Below, piece by piece: positions 24,132 to 34,855 of a stretch of DNA of 64,000 bases (position 1 is its first letter; every line of letters begins with the position of its first letter). The stretch is from Ipomoea triloba. Its lineage: Eukaryota; Streptophyta; Magnoliopsida; Solanales; Convolvulaceae. The position numbers and the translations under genes are program-made. Below the pieces are notes generated by a model that was not told the DNA's origin, did no database searches, and saw nothing but the letters and a program-made list of their open reading frames with translations. Location of the stretch: the NCBI RefSeq assembly GCF_003576645.1, contig NC_044919.1, positions 18,190,083 through 18,254,082 of the forward strand, given 5' to 3'.

Positions 24132-24315
24132 TCTATCGTTCTGGTTGGCTTTCAAAAATTAACACAAAATACGAAAAGACTACACAACCCCTCCCTATAT
24201 CATAATGACAAAAAATAAACTAAAAATCCACATCAACCATTAAAATAAAATAGTTCATGGCCACGATCTAATCTCACAATCTCATCTAATTAGGATGGTC
24301 TCACTGGATCCAAAT

Positions 24316-24342
24316 CACACACACACACACACACACACACAC
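24316..24342. repeat. (CA)n microsatellite
   Basis: About 13 CA units between the TIR element and the next foldback element. Confidence 0.95.
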
Positions 24343-24612
24343 ATGAGTCCACTCTTTTTCATGAGTTTGTGTGGACAGATCTGGGCCATTAAAAGCTAGA
24401 GACTAATGGCTTATTTTTTTTACTTTTTTTTTTTTTTTTTTTTNTTTTTTTTTTTTTTTTTTTGTGTTTAGTTTTGTTTGTTTGTTTTTTTTTTTTTTTA
24501 GTGAAGGGCACAGATGCATAGTTGTGTAGTTGTTAATTGAATTTCATAGATCATTGATCTCTAGCTTTCAATGGCCCATATTTGTCTACACGGACTCATG
24601 GGAAAGGATGGA
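24343..24612. mobile_element. Foldback MITE with poly-T loop
   Basis: The left arm starts ATGAGTCCACTCTTTTTCAT, and the right arm, reverse-complemented, starts GTGAGTCCATCCTTTCCCAT. Both continue to GGGCCATT.AAAGCTAGAGA, giving about 60 bp of pairing. The centre is a long T run holding the N at 24444. The right end abuts PFK exon sequence (LGGSAAIFK) directly. Confidence 0.75.
24444..24444. other. Single N within a poly-T run
   Basis: One undefined base in a homopolymer of more than 35 T. The true run length is unknown. Confidence 0.95.
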
Positions 24613-24835
24613 CTCACTTGGAGGTTCTGCTGCAATTTTCAAGGTATTCATAAAAGTGCCTTTTCCCCTTTTTCCCAATCAATAAATAATTATTGCATAC
24701 GTTTTGTTAATTGTGATTACATAATTTGTCAATGAAGTTCGAAGGAGGGGTCTTAAAGGTGGCTATAGCAGGAATTCCCATAATGACATTGCTGTAAGTA
24801 TGTCATAAAAAAGTGATACAATTAAGGGTGTGTTT

Positions 24836-25196
24836 GGAAAGCAAGAAAATGACTTCTGGAAAATGTTTTCCGGAAAATGAGTTCATTTTCGGTGTTTGGG
24901 TGTACTCTGGAAAACTGTCTGTGTGTGTTTGGTTTATTTTCTGGAATATGAGTAGAAATGTATAATTATATATTTTTATTATTTTATTTAAAATATAAAA
25001 ATATATAAACTAATAATATTTATTAGAAATTAGAAATATATATATATATTTTTTTTTACAAAAAAAGTCGCACGAAGTCATTTTCCGTGGTCAACGGAAA
25101 ATGTTTTCCGTTGACCACATTTTCCGGATGTTGCCAAACACCAAAAGCCCAGAAAATAATTTTCGGAAATCATTTTCCGGGTTACCAAACATACCC
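24836..25196. mobile_element. Tourist-like (PIF/Harbinger) MITE
   Basis: A 361-bp element with TIRs GGGTGTGTTTGG and CCAAACATACCC, flanked by TAA at 24833-24835 and 25197-25199. The 3-bp TAA duplication is typical of PIF/Harbinger. Several copies of GGAAAATGTTTTCCG-like palindromes lie inside. It is inserted in an intron of the PFK pseudogene. Confidence 0.85.
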
Positions 25197-25395
25197 TAAA
25201 TAAAGAAATAAAATTTGTATCACTTATTCTTTAAGCTTGTGCTAGTGGTTTGATTTAAATATTAAGTTCAGTGTTCTATTTGGTTTATGTTCTTACAGAA
25301 TGTTCCTCTTTAGAGCTAATTCGCTTGGTTTGTTGTTCTTGCATTGACATGCATTTATTTAGGTAATAGACAAATCCTTTGGCTTTGATACTGCT

Positions 25396-26157
25396 GTTGG
25401 GAATTGGGATAGGGTCCATTGCTTTGTATGCCACTTTGGCAATTTGAGGTGTGGTGAGTCTTCTACCCAGAACTTGTGATATCCTATAATGAGTAGTGAT
25501 GGATACTCTCGAGTAGGGTACCCAGTCAGGAGCATATCTCGACGGTCGGGGCTCATATCTTAACCCCGTCACCTAGAGGATGGGAGGAATCCAACAGCTT
25601 GGCTTCCCGCCACGGCACCTAACCCGTTTGGTAGGCCTAATCGGCCGCCTACTGAAAGCAGTCTACTGGAGCGCCTGATCGGGTGCCGCACTCAAAGGCT
25701 GTTAAAAGAGATCTCCCAGAGATTTCCTCCAGATTTTGCACAGGATTTCCTTTTTCAACATTAGGAAAGAAACATGGCAGTTTGGAAGCTTTCTTAAGTT
25801 CTGATTTGTTAATTTCTTTCCTTTCCAAAGGCACATAAATCTTGTATAAATACCCCTGGGGGTAGGGGTGTAAACGAATCGAATCGAGTCAAATATCCTA
25901 CTATTCGATTCGAATTCGACTATTTTGAGAACTATTCAAATTCGTATTCGATAAATATTCGAATCTAAAATTTTATTCGTATTCGATTCGACTACATTAT
26001 TCGAATATATTCGATTCGACTCGAATATTCGAATTCAAAATGCCTAACTTTTTTTTTTTACAAAGTTCTCCAATAAATTAAGATAAAATGTAATAAAATT
26101 TTCTATTAATATACTATTATACTAATATTTCATTAATATATTAATTTTGTAAAATTT

Positions 26158-26207
<50 letters not shown>

Positions 26208-26590
26208 GTATATATATATATATATGTGTGTATGTATATATTCGAATATATTTGAATATAGTCGAATCAAATACATTCTGATTCGTATTCGATTCGAATA
26301 AAATTCTATTCGAAATATGTATTCGAATTGAGATTCTTATTCGAATAATTCGAATTCGAATCAAAATATTCGAATTCAAATCACGAATCGAACTAAAAAT
26401 ATTTGATTTGTTTACACTCCTACCTGGGACGCATTGAAACTGGTTATGGTTCTGGTTTTGAATTCAATTTTCCTACAATTACTCTGTTAATTTTCTCTCC
26501 CATTTATTTTTTAGCTTGTTTTGTGGTTGTGTTGGCTCGCCGTCCAACTACCTTGGCCATAAAACCAACAAATAATGTCACACCTTATTG
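25396..26590 (+). mobile_element. LTR-like sequence that ends the PFK similarity
   Basis: PFK similarity stops at TGTTGGGAATTGGG, which looks like the start of an LTR. A TATA-like TTGTATAAATACC follows near 25843, and the right side is pyrimidine-rich. No target duplication was found and the right boundary is a guess near 26590. It contains the MITE at 25869-26424. A solo LTR is the likeliest reading. Confidence 0.4.
25869..26424. mobile_element. hAT-like MITE rich in TTCGAAT motifs
   Basis: The left end, about TAGGGGTGTAAACGAATCGA, pairs with the right end, TTTGTTTACACTCCTA. The flanks CCTGGGGG and CCTGGGAC match in 6 of 8 bases, fitting a decayed 8-bp hAT target duplication. The interior is filled with ATTCGAAT/ATTCGATTCG motifs on both sides of an AT and GTAT microsatellite (26158-26240). 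Confidence 0.75.
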
Positions 26591-26639
26591 AGCAATTTAT
26601 ATCGTAGACCAGGGTGCACAATACATTGTGCACCCCGTA

Positions 26640-27200
26640 CCAAAATGTTAGGAGATGAGTTCTGTGTATTCTAGGGGATCATTCTTTGTATTCTAGACAA
26701 TCATTCTGTGTATTCTCGGCAACCGTTCTGTGTATTCATGTTAGTAACACATGTTGTGATGTGTTTGTGCATTCGAATGTTTAGGTGGATGCGTTTGTGC
26801 ATTTTGTGTTAATATTCTGTGTATTCTAGGCAATCGTTCTGTGTATTCATGTTAGTAACACAGGTTGTCATGTGTTTGTGCATTCGAATGTTAGGAGGAT
26901 GAGTTCTGTGTATTCTAGGCAAACGTTTTGTGTATTATAGACAACCGTTCTATGTATTCATGTTAGTAACATTCGAATGTTAGGAGGATGAGTTCTATTT
27001 ATTTTGTGTCAATATTCTGTATATTCTAGGCAAACTTTTTGTGTACTCTAGGCAACCGTTCTGTGTATTCATGTTAGTAACATTCGAATGCTAGGAGGAT
27101 GAGTTTTGTGTATTTTGTGTATTCTAGACAACCGTTCTGTGTATTCATGTTAGTAACACAGGTTGTGATGTGTTTGTGCATTCGAATGTTAGGATACACA
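26640..27200. repeat. Minisatellite with TTCTGTGTATTC units
   Basis: TTCTGTGTATTCTAGGCAA, TTCTGTGTATTCATGTTAGT, AACACAGGTTGTGATGTG and GCATTCGAATGTTAGGAGGA recur in this order, with missing blocks, about five times. The larger period is roughly 100-160 bp. No coding is seen. Confidence 0.85.
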
Positions 27201-28047
27201 GAATATAAACCCAAGTATTATCTCTTATGCGTTTTGTTCGGCTAACGAGGTTTGAGCGAAGTTATTTTTAATTTAAGTTTTTATAATATTAAGTTTAGTA
27301 TTAGTATACAAAATTTATATATTTAGAAATTACATTAAAAGTGCTATTAAAAACAACAAGCCAAATTTAAAAATAAGTAAAGAAAATACTAAAGAAAATA
27401 GACAAAAATAAAAGAATTGGTTTGACCAATGAATATTAAATATGATAGATTAAATATGATAGATAAAATAGGAAAGTGGAAGTATTAGATTTTTGTCTGG
27501 GTTTAACTAGCTTTCAAAGTACATTCCTGATTTCTTGGAATGTCAATGAGTTGAGGGAAATATTCCTTCCAAGAAGCTTTTCCAAGTTTTACTTGGATTC
27601 TAAGTTTATAAGTTGTTAATCCCATCCCATAACAAGTCAAATATACAAATCTCATTCTATTCCTTCAAGGCTATAATTCCTACCACTCATGATATTTATT
27701 TGTTTCTCAAGGCATCAAAGCACTATCAAATCATCCCTTAGATGAGGGGAGTTAGAGGAGAAATTTGTTGTTCTTTCTAGATTTTTTATTTTATTTATTT
27801 TTCAATGTTTATGCATCCTTGTTATTTTTAGGCCAATGACACTTTGTTTATGGCTCTAATTAATTGGCCCTTGTTTTATTGATTATTTAGTTTAATTCAC
27901 ATAAATTTCATCATATTCTCTTTCATATTCTACCAATTGCATGATTCAAGATTTCTCTTTATCATTTTTAGTTAAAATCCTTAAAAAAAATTCGTGTTGA
28001 GGGATTGACTTAGTCATTAGAGAGAGAGTATCCAATTGACACAAATA
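27201..28047. other. AT-rich intergenic sequence
   Basis: No gene, tandem repeat or clear element end recognised in this stretch. Confidence 0.5.
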
Positions 28048-30035
28048 GATTTTTTTTTGAAAGTTAAAAAACTTATCAAACTGCATCAACAAACGAAGAC
28101 AACTTAGCAATACATAAAGTTAGTAAATTTGACCATTGAACCAAATCATGCTGAGAGCTTGTGGCCTTGCTAAAGCGTGGGGTCTAACATATGCTTGACT
28201 ACTAATTCTTTAAACACGAGGGTTAAAGAAATGCAATCACTAATAATTTTATTGACATAAGAATAATTGGCATGCTTTGAGTTGATGCTTTGGACCACAT
28301 GAAGACAATCTATTTCTAGCACAACATCCATGTATTATCCCTGGTTCTCGAGTCGAGTCGAGACAAGGCCTCTTTGTATGCTACAACTTTAGGATATAAG
28401 TGCTTTGTGGGTATCGGAGTAAATCTTTGTAAATTGCCACAAACTCCCTCACTTTATTCAACACCACCGCGTAAAAACTCACCTCACCACGCCCTAGGAA
28501 TAACACAACATCTACATTAGTTGTCCTTAGCACTATGGCAAGCTCGTGCATGCTCCATTATTCTCAAGTTTTTCAGCTAGGCTCTAGTCGTCCACATGAT
28601 TGTCTCAACTTACATAACTTCTCCTTTTCATACCAACGCATTCCTTGCATTCCAAATTGCACAGAGTGTAGTCGTTGCTCACTTTTGTGCTCCATATCCC
28701 CCTTCAATTAACTCAACAATCCAATTTTTAAATGTTGGTGTCAAACCATGCGCAGTTGCAAACGGAGCTGTTGTCTTTACCCTGTTAGCAAACGTGCACT
28801 TATGGAAAATGTGGTAGGTGGTTTCCTTTTCTTATCCATAGTACGACCATGGGGGGATCAACCTCCACTCCACACCTTCACAGACTATCTTTGACTAGCC
28901 GCATAAGAAGTTCTGCACTTTGGGTGGAACGTACAAACTCCATACACTAGATCACAACCTAGAAGCTGGCGAGTTTGTAGGTTGTTCCTCCCTCGTCATA
29001 AGTTTATACCTTGAATTTATAGTGTATTGTCCACATATGTTGTCTTTCCAATACCATTCATCTCTACACTGCAGACAAATAGGAGTTTCTAGTATCAATA
29101 CAACGTCTTAGGGCTCAAACACATCTTGTACGAGGTTTGCGTCCCAAGTTTCTCCCTAGGGCCATGTGAGCTGACCCCTTAGCATCCAAGATATATGGAG
29201 GTGGCACTCTTTCTATAAATGATCTTTGTTTGTCCACGAGCCAAGGATGGTTCTTGACGTTTTGTGTGCTCCTCATCTCCAATTTTTTCTCAATAAGTCT
29301 CGCCTTAACACTCTCCATGTAGTTTGAATGTTGCACCATGTATAGCTTGGGTTATGCCCTATAATTGCCTCTAAGAAAAAGTCATTGGGAAAATATCGTG
29401 CTTTTAGTAAGTCATTAACCATCACCACACATCAAATAGTAGTGACGCACAACAAGATCAAGTTTATCCATCTCGCAGCAAACCCCAACGCTTTAACATC
29501 ATTCCTCATAGAAAGTCTCACTCCATGTGATCATATTCTTTTGTCATGTCTAGTTTCAAAGTTCCCCACCCTATCTTACCTTGCCTTTTGTTCCGTAAGT
29601 AATGCCCAATCTCAAAAGACACCAATATATTATCTATCTATGATTAACTTGTCCGGGATGAAGGCACTTTAGGTCTCCCAGATCACTTGCTTGAGAATGT
29701 CTTTCATTCTGTTCTTAGGTAGCGATTTCTTGGCGATCAATACGATGCTAGTATCATTCAACTCGGGCAAGAAATAAAACTCATTTAGGCATCGCAATAT
29801 GAAGGTAGTAACATCTTCCCTAATGTTAACCCAAAAATACTGATTAAATCTTGGATTCATTCCATCAAGCCCTAATGCCTTGTTTGGGAACTAGGCATAT
29901 TTCACCTCTCTACGCTCGAACAACGCAGGAACTAGGCATATTTCACCTCTCTACGCTCGAACAACGCAAGTAAAAGTTCATTTTTATTAGTCCTGGTAAG
30001 AGGAGCTACAAGTCTAGATGGGAGTGGGGTGTGAG
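28048..30035 (-). mobile_element. Antisense LINE fragment, 5' truncated
   Basis: On the minus strand, 29669-29900 reads as reverse transcriptase: FPNKALGLDGMNPRF and LNEFYFLPELNDTSIVLIAKK, closely like the LINE at 18975. Further on, 29115-29339 reads as the region after RT, with NHPWLVDKQ. Then 28600-28830 reads as zf-RVT (HIFHKCTFANRV, with CAIWNARNALVWKG beyond a shift), and 28100-28400 as degenerate RNase H. A T run at 28051-28059 on the plus strand corresponds to its poly-A tail. Many stops and shifts are present. The endonuclease and ORF1 are missing. Confidence 0.8.
29887..29968. repeat. 41-bp tandem duplication inside the LINE fragment
   Basis: GGAACTAGGCATATTTCACC through ACGCTCGAACAACGCA occurs twice in direct succession. 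Confidence 0.9.
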
Positions 30036-30042
30036 TGTGTGA

Positions 30043-30280
30043 CACTAGTACAGAACAGGGCATTTGCGTCCGGAGTTATGGACTATTTGCGTCCGGAGTA
30101 CTCCGAACGCATATACCGGAGACGCAGATAGACTGGACTATCTGTGTCCGGAGTTGCCCCAGACGCAGATAGTCACCATCTGCGTCCGGAACTAGGCAGT
30201 TCCGGACGCAAATGATATTTTTTTTTATTTTTTTAATGGGGAAGTTCCAGACGCAGAAAGTCATTTAAAAAAAAAATTAT
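30043..30280. mobile_element. CACTA transposon terminus
   Basis: The end CACTAGTACAGAACAGGGC begins at 30043. It is followed by dense subterminal copies, in both orientations, of the motif TGCGTCCGGA (near 30066, 30090, 30147, 30180 and 30209). This arrangement is characteristic of CACTA (En/Spm) ends. The matching terminus was not found downstream, so the element's right boundary is unknown. Confidence 0.8.
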
Positions 30281-32104
30281 TTTATAATGCACCCCTATCC
30301 AAAATGATATTATAAAATTTATGTGAAGAACATTTTCGAGGCATCTGAGCATATATAATATTTATGTTAAACAAAAGATTCAAAAAGCCACTAAATATAT
30401 AGCTTATGCTAATATTCTAGTGAATGAACAGTACTTAATTGTTAAATATCAGTACTTAATTGTTAAATATTCTCATTGTAATCAAATCCACAAAATGCAA
30501 TAGCATCACAAGTCTTAAAGGAATGAAAAGAGCAGACTATAAAAAGCAGTTTTCAATATCATTCACATCTTTCCAATTCTTATACTTACAAGATAAGAAC
30601 CACAAGGCACAAAGAGAAACTACTAGAACACAATCAAAAATTTTCGGGTGCACAAACCTTAATTAAGCTTTGTCTCATAACTATTAATGAGTTGGTAGAG
30701 TTTCTATTATGTCTTCCTCATTCTTCATCAATTCTTTTTTGTTTAGTGGTCTCTTTCGCACCTGCATATAGTTAATCCATTCACAACCATGTCAAGAAAA
30801 GAAATCATCTAGTTTTCAGAAGGTAAACACCTCATTAAGCAATCAAGAAAATGATGAAAAGTAATGGTTAGGGCTTAATGATGCTTATTTGATATGATGG
30901 AGGGAGTCCATACTCCATAGAAAGCTCTACAAAGTAAAATGAGAAAACAAACAATGAGGTTCTATAATGAAGAATACATAGAAAAGACATAAAGAAATAT
31001 ACCACTACTTTGATCTTTGCATCATTGTTAGCCCTTTCCTTATCAGCAGCAAAGCTCTTCATAACATTATTCTCAAGCAAGCCACAAACTGTACTACTTT
31101 GTTTATTGTTTGTAAAGTATGCATCTGAGTCATCCCTTCACATTTTAACATAAAAGACAGCAAAGATGGTAAGACTCAGGCACATCTTGCAAGAAAAATT
31201 AAAGATATATCCATTTCATCCACTGTTATACGTTATGGGCATTTAAAATTCATGAATCATCTTTACAAAGAATCAAAATGTTTTTTTTGGTACCTGGAAA
31301 GCTCTGGTATTTGTAGTTGCTGCTGATACAACTCAATTTTTTCTTTTTTCTTTTTTCCTGCAGTTCATGCAAGCAGAGTTCAGGAAACTTCACTAATTAT
31401 GACTATAGAGGAAACCAAACAACTAAACTCTATAAAGATTCACGAGGTAGGCAATCTTCAATCATCCTCTGAATTGAGTATAAGTTATTGAATTTTGTAT
31501 TTTTCACACTTTTTGAAGCAAAGATGCTATTCGCACAGTGGTATTAGAAAAATAAATAAATACCTAAGTAACATAGATAACTTAGATTATTTTGAACGAA
31601 AAGCACAAGCATTTGAAGCATCAAAGAAAAAATCATCTAGGAAGTGAATTCAAAAGCAGTACATAATTAGCAAGCTAACAAATGACATAAGGTAGTGGTT
31701 ATCTTCTATAATTCCAGATGAAATTAGGTCAATTGCACGTCCATCTCTTCATAGGCAAATAACAAACAAATGGCTGTCACATCTTCGCATTGAAATTTTC
31801 TTCATGTCTACGTTACAAAAAGCAACAAAGATATATATTTTCATAGTCCAAACATCAATATTAAAATCAAAATCGAACAAATCATCAGCAGTAGCACAAT
31901 GAAGTAACTAATGTTCATTCCTACTACAAACAACAGATCAGAAAGCTAGAGCAGCCACCTAGTAAATTCAAAACTTCAAGTGCAAATTGCATAAGCAACT
32001 ACACAAAATACAGTGAGTAAATAAGAAAAGGCAGTCATAACAAATAATTAATCAAATATTTCTCAAATAAATAAAATAAATGAAATAAATAAATATAATA
32101 CGTA
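30281..32104. other. Probable CACTA interior, no gene recognised
   Basis: AT-rich. A short minus-strand frame at 30868-31080 (start ENNVMKSFAADKERANNDAK) ends at a likely splice site and could be a piece of a CACTA-borne gene, but I cannot assign it to a family. Confidence 0.35.
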
Positions 32105-32645
32105 CCTGAACGGACGAGCAGACCAGTGGCGAGAGCGACCGGCAGCGAGGGCGACCGGTGGCGAGCGGCGACGGGAGGCTGGATCTGTTCGTTGGCGGCG
32201 AGGGCGACCGGTGGCGAGGGCGAGCAGCGGCGAGCGACGACGAGAGGCTGGATCTGTTCGTTGGCGGCGAGCGGCGAGCGGCGTGGCGAGCGGCGAGGGC
32301 GAGGAGATTTGTTCAGCTTGGTGGATTGAAGTCGTGAGGCGTGGGCAAGTTCCGACTTCGACCTCGTGGTTTTCTCTCCAAACTAACACCACAGGTCCCT
32401 CAGGAACGTCGCCGCGAGCCTTCTGGTCCAACTCCGGTCGCCGGTCGCCACCGTTGGTCGCAGGGGATTCCAACCTTTTTTCGGCCGGATCTCCTCCCTC
32501 CGACCTCCGATCGAGCCGCCGTCGCCGCCGTTGGTCTCGGTTTGAGGAGACGCACCTGCCAGTACCCGCCGCTTCCGCCGTCGTCGCCGGTCACCTTCGC
32601 CAGCCACCAGCCGCAGCCGCCGTCCGCCGGTCGTCGCCGCTGATT
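32105..32645. repeat. GC-rich block with GGCGAGCGGCGA repeats
   Basis: Strong composition shift to GC. The unit GGCTGGATCTGTTCGTTGGC and surrounding GGCGAGGGCGACCGGTGGCG blocks are repeated at 32166-32215 and 32247-32270. Open frames on both strands here are by-products of high GC. It may be the GC-rich leader of a CACTA-type gene on the minus strand. Confidence 0.6.
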
Positions 32646-32872
32646 GTGTTGGAACATCTCTTGTTAGCTAAGTGTGTTGGGATTGTTTGGTTTTTCCCTT
32701 TTTCTTGCGTGACAGTGTGTGGGAGTATATATATATACTACACTGTGGTTTGAACAAACTGTTAAGTGCCTTTTTTGGGCTTGTTTGGAACAGTCGGTGT
32801 GTGGACATTACAGTGTGTTTTTCCATAATTAATAAGTTGGGATTGTTTGGAACAGTCAGTGTGTTTATTATT

Positions 32873-33310
32873 ATGGGGTCTTCTACACCTTCTTTTACTT
32901 CCTATCCTACTATTACTATGGACAAGTTAATTGGAAGTGAAAATTATGCATCATGGGCTGCTTTCGTCAAACTGTGGTTCAAGGGGCAAGGTGTTTCTGC
33001 ACATTTAGATGTGAAAGGTGTGAATAATAAAGAAAAGAAGGATGAATGGGAGAGGGTCGATGCCTTATTGACAAACATGATATGGCAGTAAATCGACCCT
33101 AAGCTCCATAATATTTATAAGGCATATGAGACATGTTATGAGGTTTGGAATAAAGCGAAGAATTTATACACCAACGATGTTCAGAGTCTCTATTCACTAG
33201 TCACGAACATCGCAAATGTCCTTAATCATCGTGGAGCTACTGATTTGAGTATATCTGAGTACTTAGGCCAGATTGAAGCTATACAACAGGAGTACCATAA
33301 TCAACTATTC
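32873..33310 (+). pseudogene. Ty1/copia gag fragment
   Basis: The frame from ATG at 32873 reads GSENYASWAAFVKLWFKGQG and HLDVKGVNNKEKKDEWERVD, which matches the N-terminal gag region of plant copia elements. A TAA at about 33089-33091 interrupts it. The same frame continues with YKAYETCYEVWNKAKNLYTN and ISEYLGQIEAIQQEYH. Similarity ends near 33310, with no zinc knuckle, protease or polymerase after it. Confidence 0.8.
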
Positions 33311-34490
33311 TTTTTTATTTTTTCATAGTATTAAAGAAATACATATGTATCATTTTTTGGTTAACTACTAATTTATTTAATTCAATAAGAGTAAAATAGA
33401 GTGATTCCGCTTCAATTTGTTGGGTTATTATTTGAGTACTCTCTTTGTCAACCAATCCCCAAGTAGTTAATATAATTAGTTTCAAATTATTTTAAATTTT
33501 TTTTCATAGTATTAATAAAATACTTGATAAATAAATAAATAAATAAATAAATAAATATAACATTATTTTGTACTATAACTTTGATATTTAATTACAAGAT
33601 ATTGTAAAATAAGATAATGGACAATGTAATGAATATCAATTGATAAATTTGAATGTAAAGAATCTTTGCATGAGAGAAAATAAAGACAATATAACTAATG
33701 AAATTATTTCTCTTATTTAATTTAATTTTTTGATAATGAATACTTTTTTCAAATAAATGTATTGTAGACACATAATTCTAAATTAAAGAAATACATATGT
33801 ATCATTTTTTGTTGTAGCTACTAATTTATTTAATTTTATATGAGTAAAATAGAGTGAGAAACTTAATTATGTCAAATTTGATTGAGATGAGGTTCGAACA
33901 TAAGCCTTTCTTATAGAAATTAATGGATAAGTTAAAAGTTAACGGAATATTAACAGAGAAGAGAATATTTAACGGAAAACTTAACGGATAATCATAAAAG
34001 TAAGGTTAAATTAGGTAATCTCTATTAATAATATTAATATGAATTATCTTAACCATCTATTTGATTAAATAATTCATCTGAACCATTCATTCGATTAAAT
34101 AATTTGACCGCCATATTTTCTACCCATTTTAGCCCTAACTCTTTTTGACTCTTATTAGTATAGTAGATATACTATATTTTTTTTTATTTTAACTACAATA
34201 ATGTACCCATACACACATAATACCATAATTTTGTACCTTTTAACTAATTTTTTTGAAAAAAGCTAACATGCATTCTCACAGTGCATTTTTTGTTAATCAA
34301 ACATGCATTTCGTGGAAATACTTTTCCTATCTTTGTTTCCTTTTAAAAAGTGGTCTATTTTTGTATTCCACCAAAAAAACCCACCCAACCGTGTTTATGA
34401 CTCGGAGTGGTGGGCGGTGGCGACTAGCGAGTAGCGAGGTAGTCGGCAGAGGCGCAGTTGGGGGAATTGGGATTTGGGCGCAGAACAAAT
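33311..34490. other. AT-rich sequence with an imperfect 75-bp direct repeat
   Basis: A block starting AAAGAAATACATATGTATCA and ending AGTAAAATAGAGTGA occurs at about 33334-33402 and 33786-33858. An AAAT microsatellite lies at 33531-33556. An AAAAT pentamer run lies at about 34491-34522. No gene is seen. Confidence 0.6.
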
Positions 34491-34522
34491 GAAAATAAAA
34501 TAAAATAAAATAAAATAAAATA

Positions 34523-34855
34523 GGGATAAGGGTCAAATAGGCCCTCCAACTATGCGCAAAATTGCAATTAAACCCTCAATCTATAAAAACTTCCAATTGA
34601 ACCCTTTAGCTTGTTAAATTAGTGCAATTGGCTCATTTTACCTGTAACCTTCAGGTTAATGCTGACATAAGCAGCCATGTGGACTAAAAAAATAAATAAA
34701 AAATAAAAAACAAAAAACTTACATATGGTGACATGTACTATAATTAAAATATATTTAATGTATGTTATTATTATAACTAAAGCTAAAAAAAAGTAAAATA
34801 AATATATAAAATCTTAAACTAATCCCTCACCCAAATTCATTCCCCCACTAATTCT
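34523..34855 (+). repeat. Left TIR of the MULE
   Basis: Pairs in inverted orientation with 43302-43616 with only small mismatches and indels. The common inner limit is near AATCCCTCACCCAAATTC. Confidence 0.9.

Larger units (their letters stand above)
18975..24155 (+). mobile_element. L1-type LINE with perfect 16-bp TSD
   Basis: A nearly full-length non-LTR retrotransposon. The 16-bp AAATTAACACAAAATA occurs at 18959-18974 and again at 24156-24171, directly after the 3' end GGTTGGCTTTCAA. ORF1 remnants (19175-19920) and ORF2 remnants (20223-24131) are in the expected order. The tail is only a very short A run. The perfect TSD points to a fairly recent insertion, yet the reading frames hold several stops, so the copy may have been defective at insertion. 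Confidence 0.93.
17026..24315. mobile_element. TIR element of 7.3 kb with a LINE inside
   Basis: The left end has GGGATGGATCCTATGAGAC then TTAGATGAGAT. The right end, reverse-complemented, has TTGGATCCAGTGAGACCATC then TTAGATGAGAT (about 24275-24315). Terminal similarity runs about 45 bp. Without the nested LINE (18975-24155) the element is about 2.1 kb and has no recognisable transposase, so it is probably a non-autonomous DNA transposon. It sits between a TA microsatellite and a CA microsatellite, so a target duplication cannot be read. Confidence 0.7.
14682..25400 (+). pseudogene. Decayed plant ATP-dependent phosphofructokinase
   Basis: Exon remnants in the right order for plant PFK: 14682-14726 (PAYVIVK after a frameshift); 14836-14875 (KTFVSPEDVVAQD); 14960-15022 (IVVQRGSSRGIHFRGAGPRE); about 15102-15191 ([20 protein letters not shown]); 16812-16971 (GGYRGFYSKKH, then in another frame HKRGDIFLQASTGGHYT and ILDNIEDRGINQV); 24613-24640 (LGGSAAIFK); about 24732-24794 (EVRRRGLKVAIAGIP, then NDIA); and 25363-25400 (VIDKSFGFDTAV). 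The family has GGLCPG, but one Gly codon is missing here. The catalytic PKTIDND motif has lost KTID. Stops and frameshifts are present in 16812-16971. The exon between 16971 and 24613 is split by about 7.6 kb of insertions. Downstream exons are absent. The enzyme would phosphorylate fructose 6-phosphate in glycolysis, but this copy cannot. Confidence 0.88.

Noticed and set aside
30868..31080. A complete small gene on the minus strand
   Set aside because: It ends in a splice-like site and a hydrophobic run without known similarity; at most an exon piece of a CACTA-borne gene.
32063..32473. Open frames in the GC-rich block on both strands
   Set aside because: They follow from base composition and GGCGAG repeats, and overlap on opposite strands without any conserved domain.
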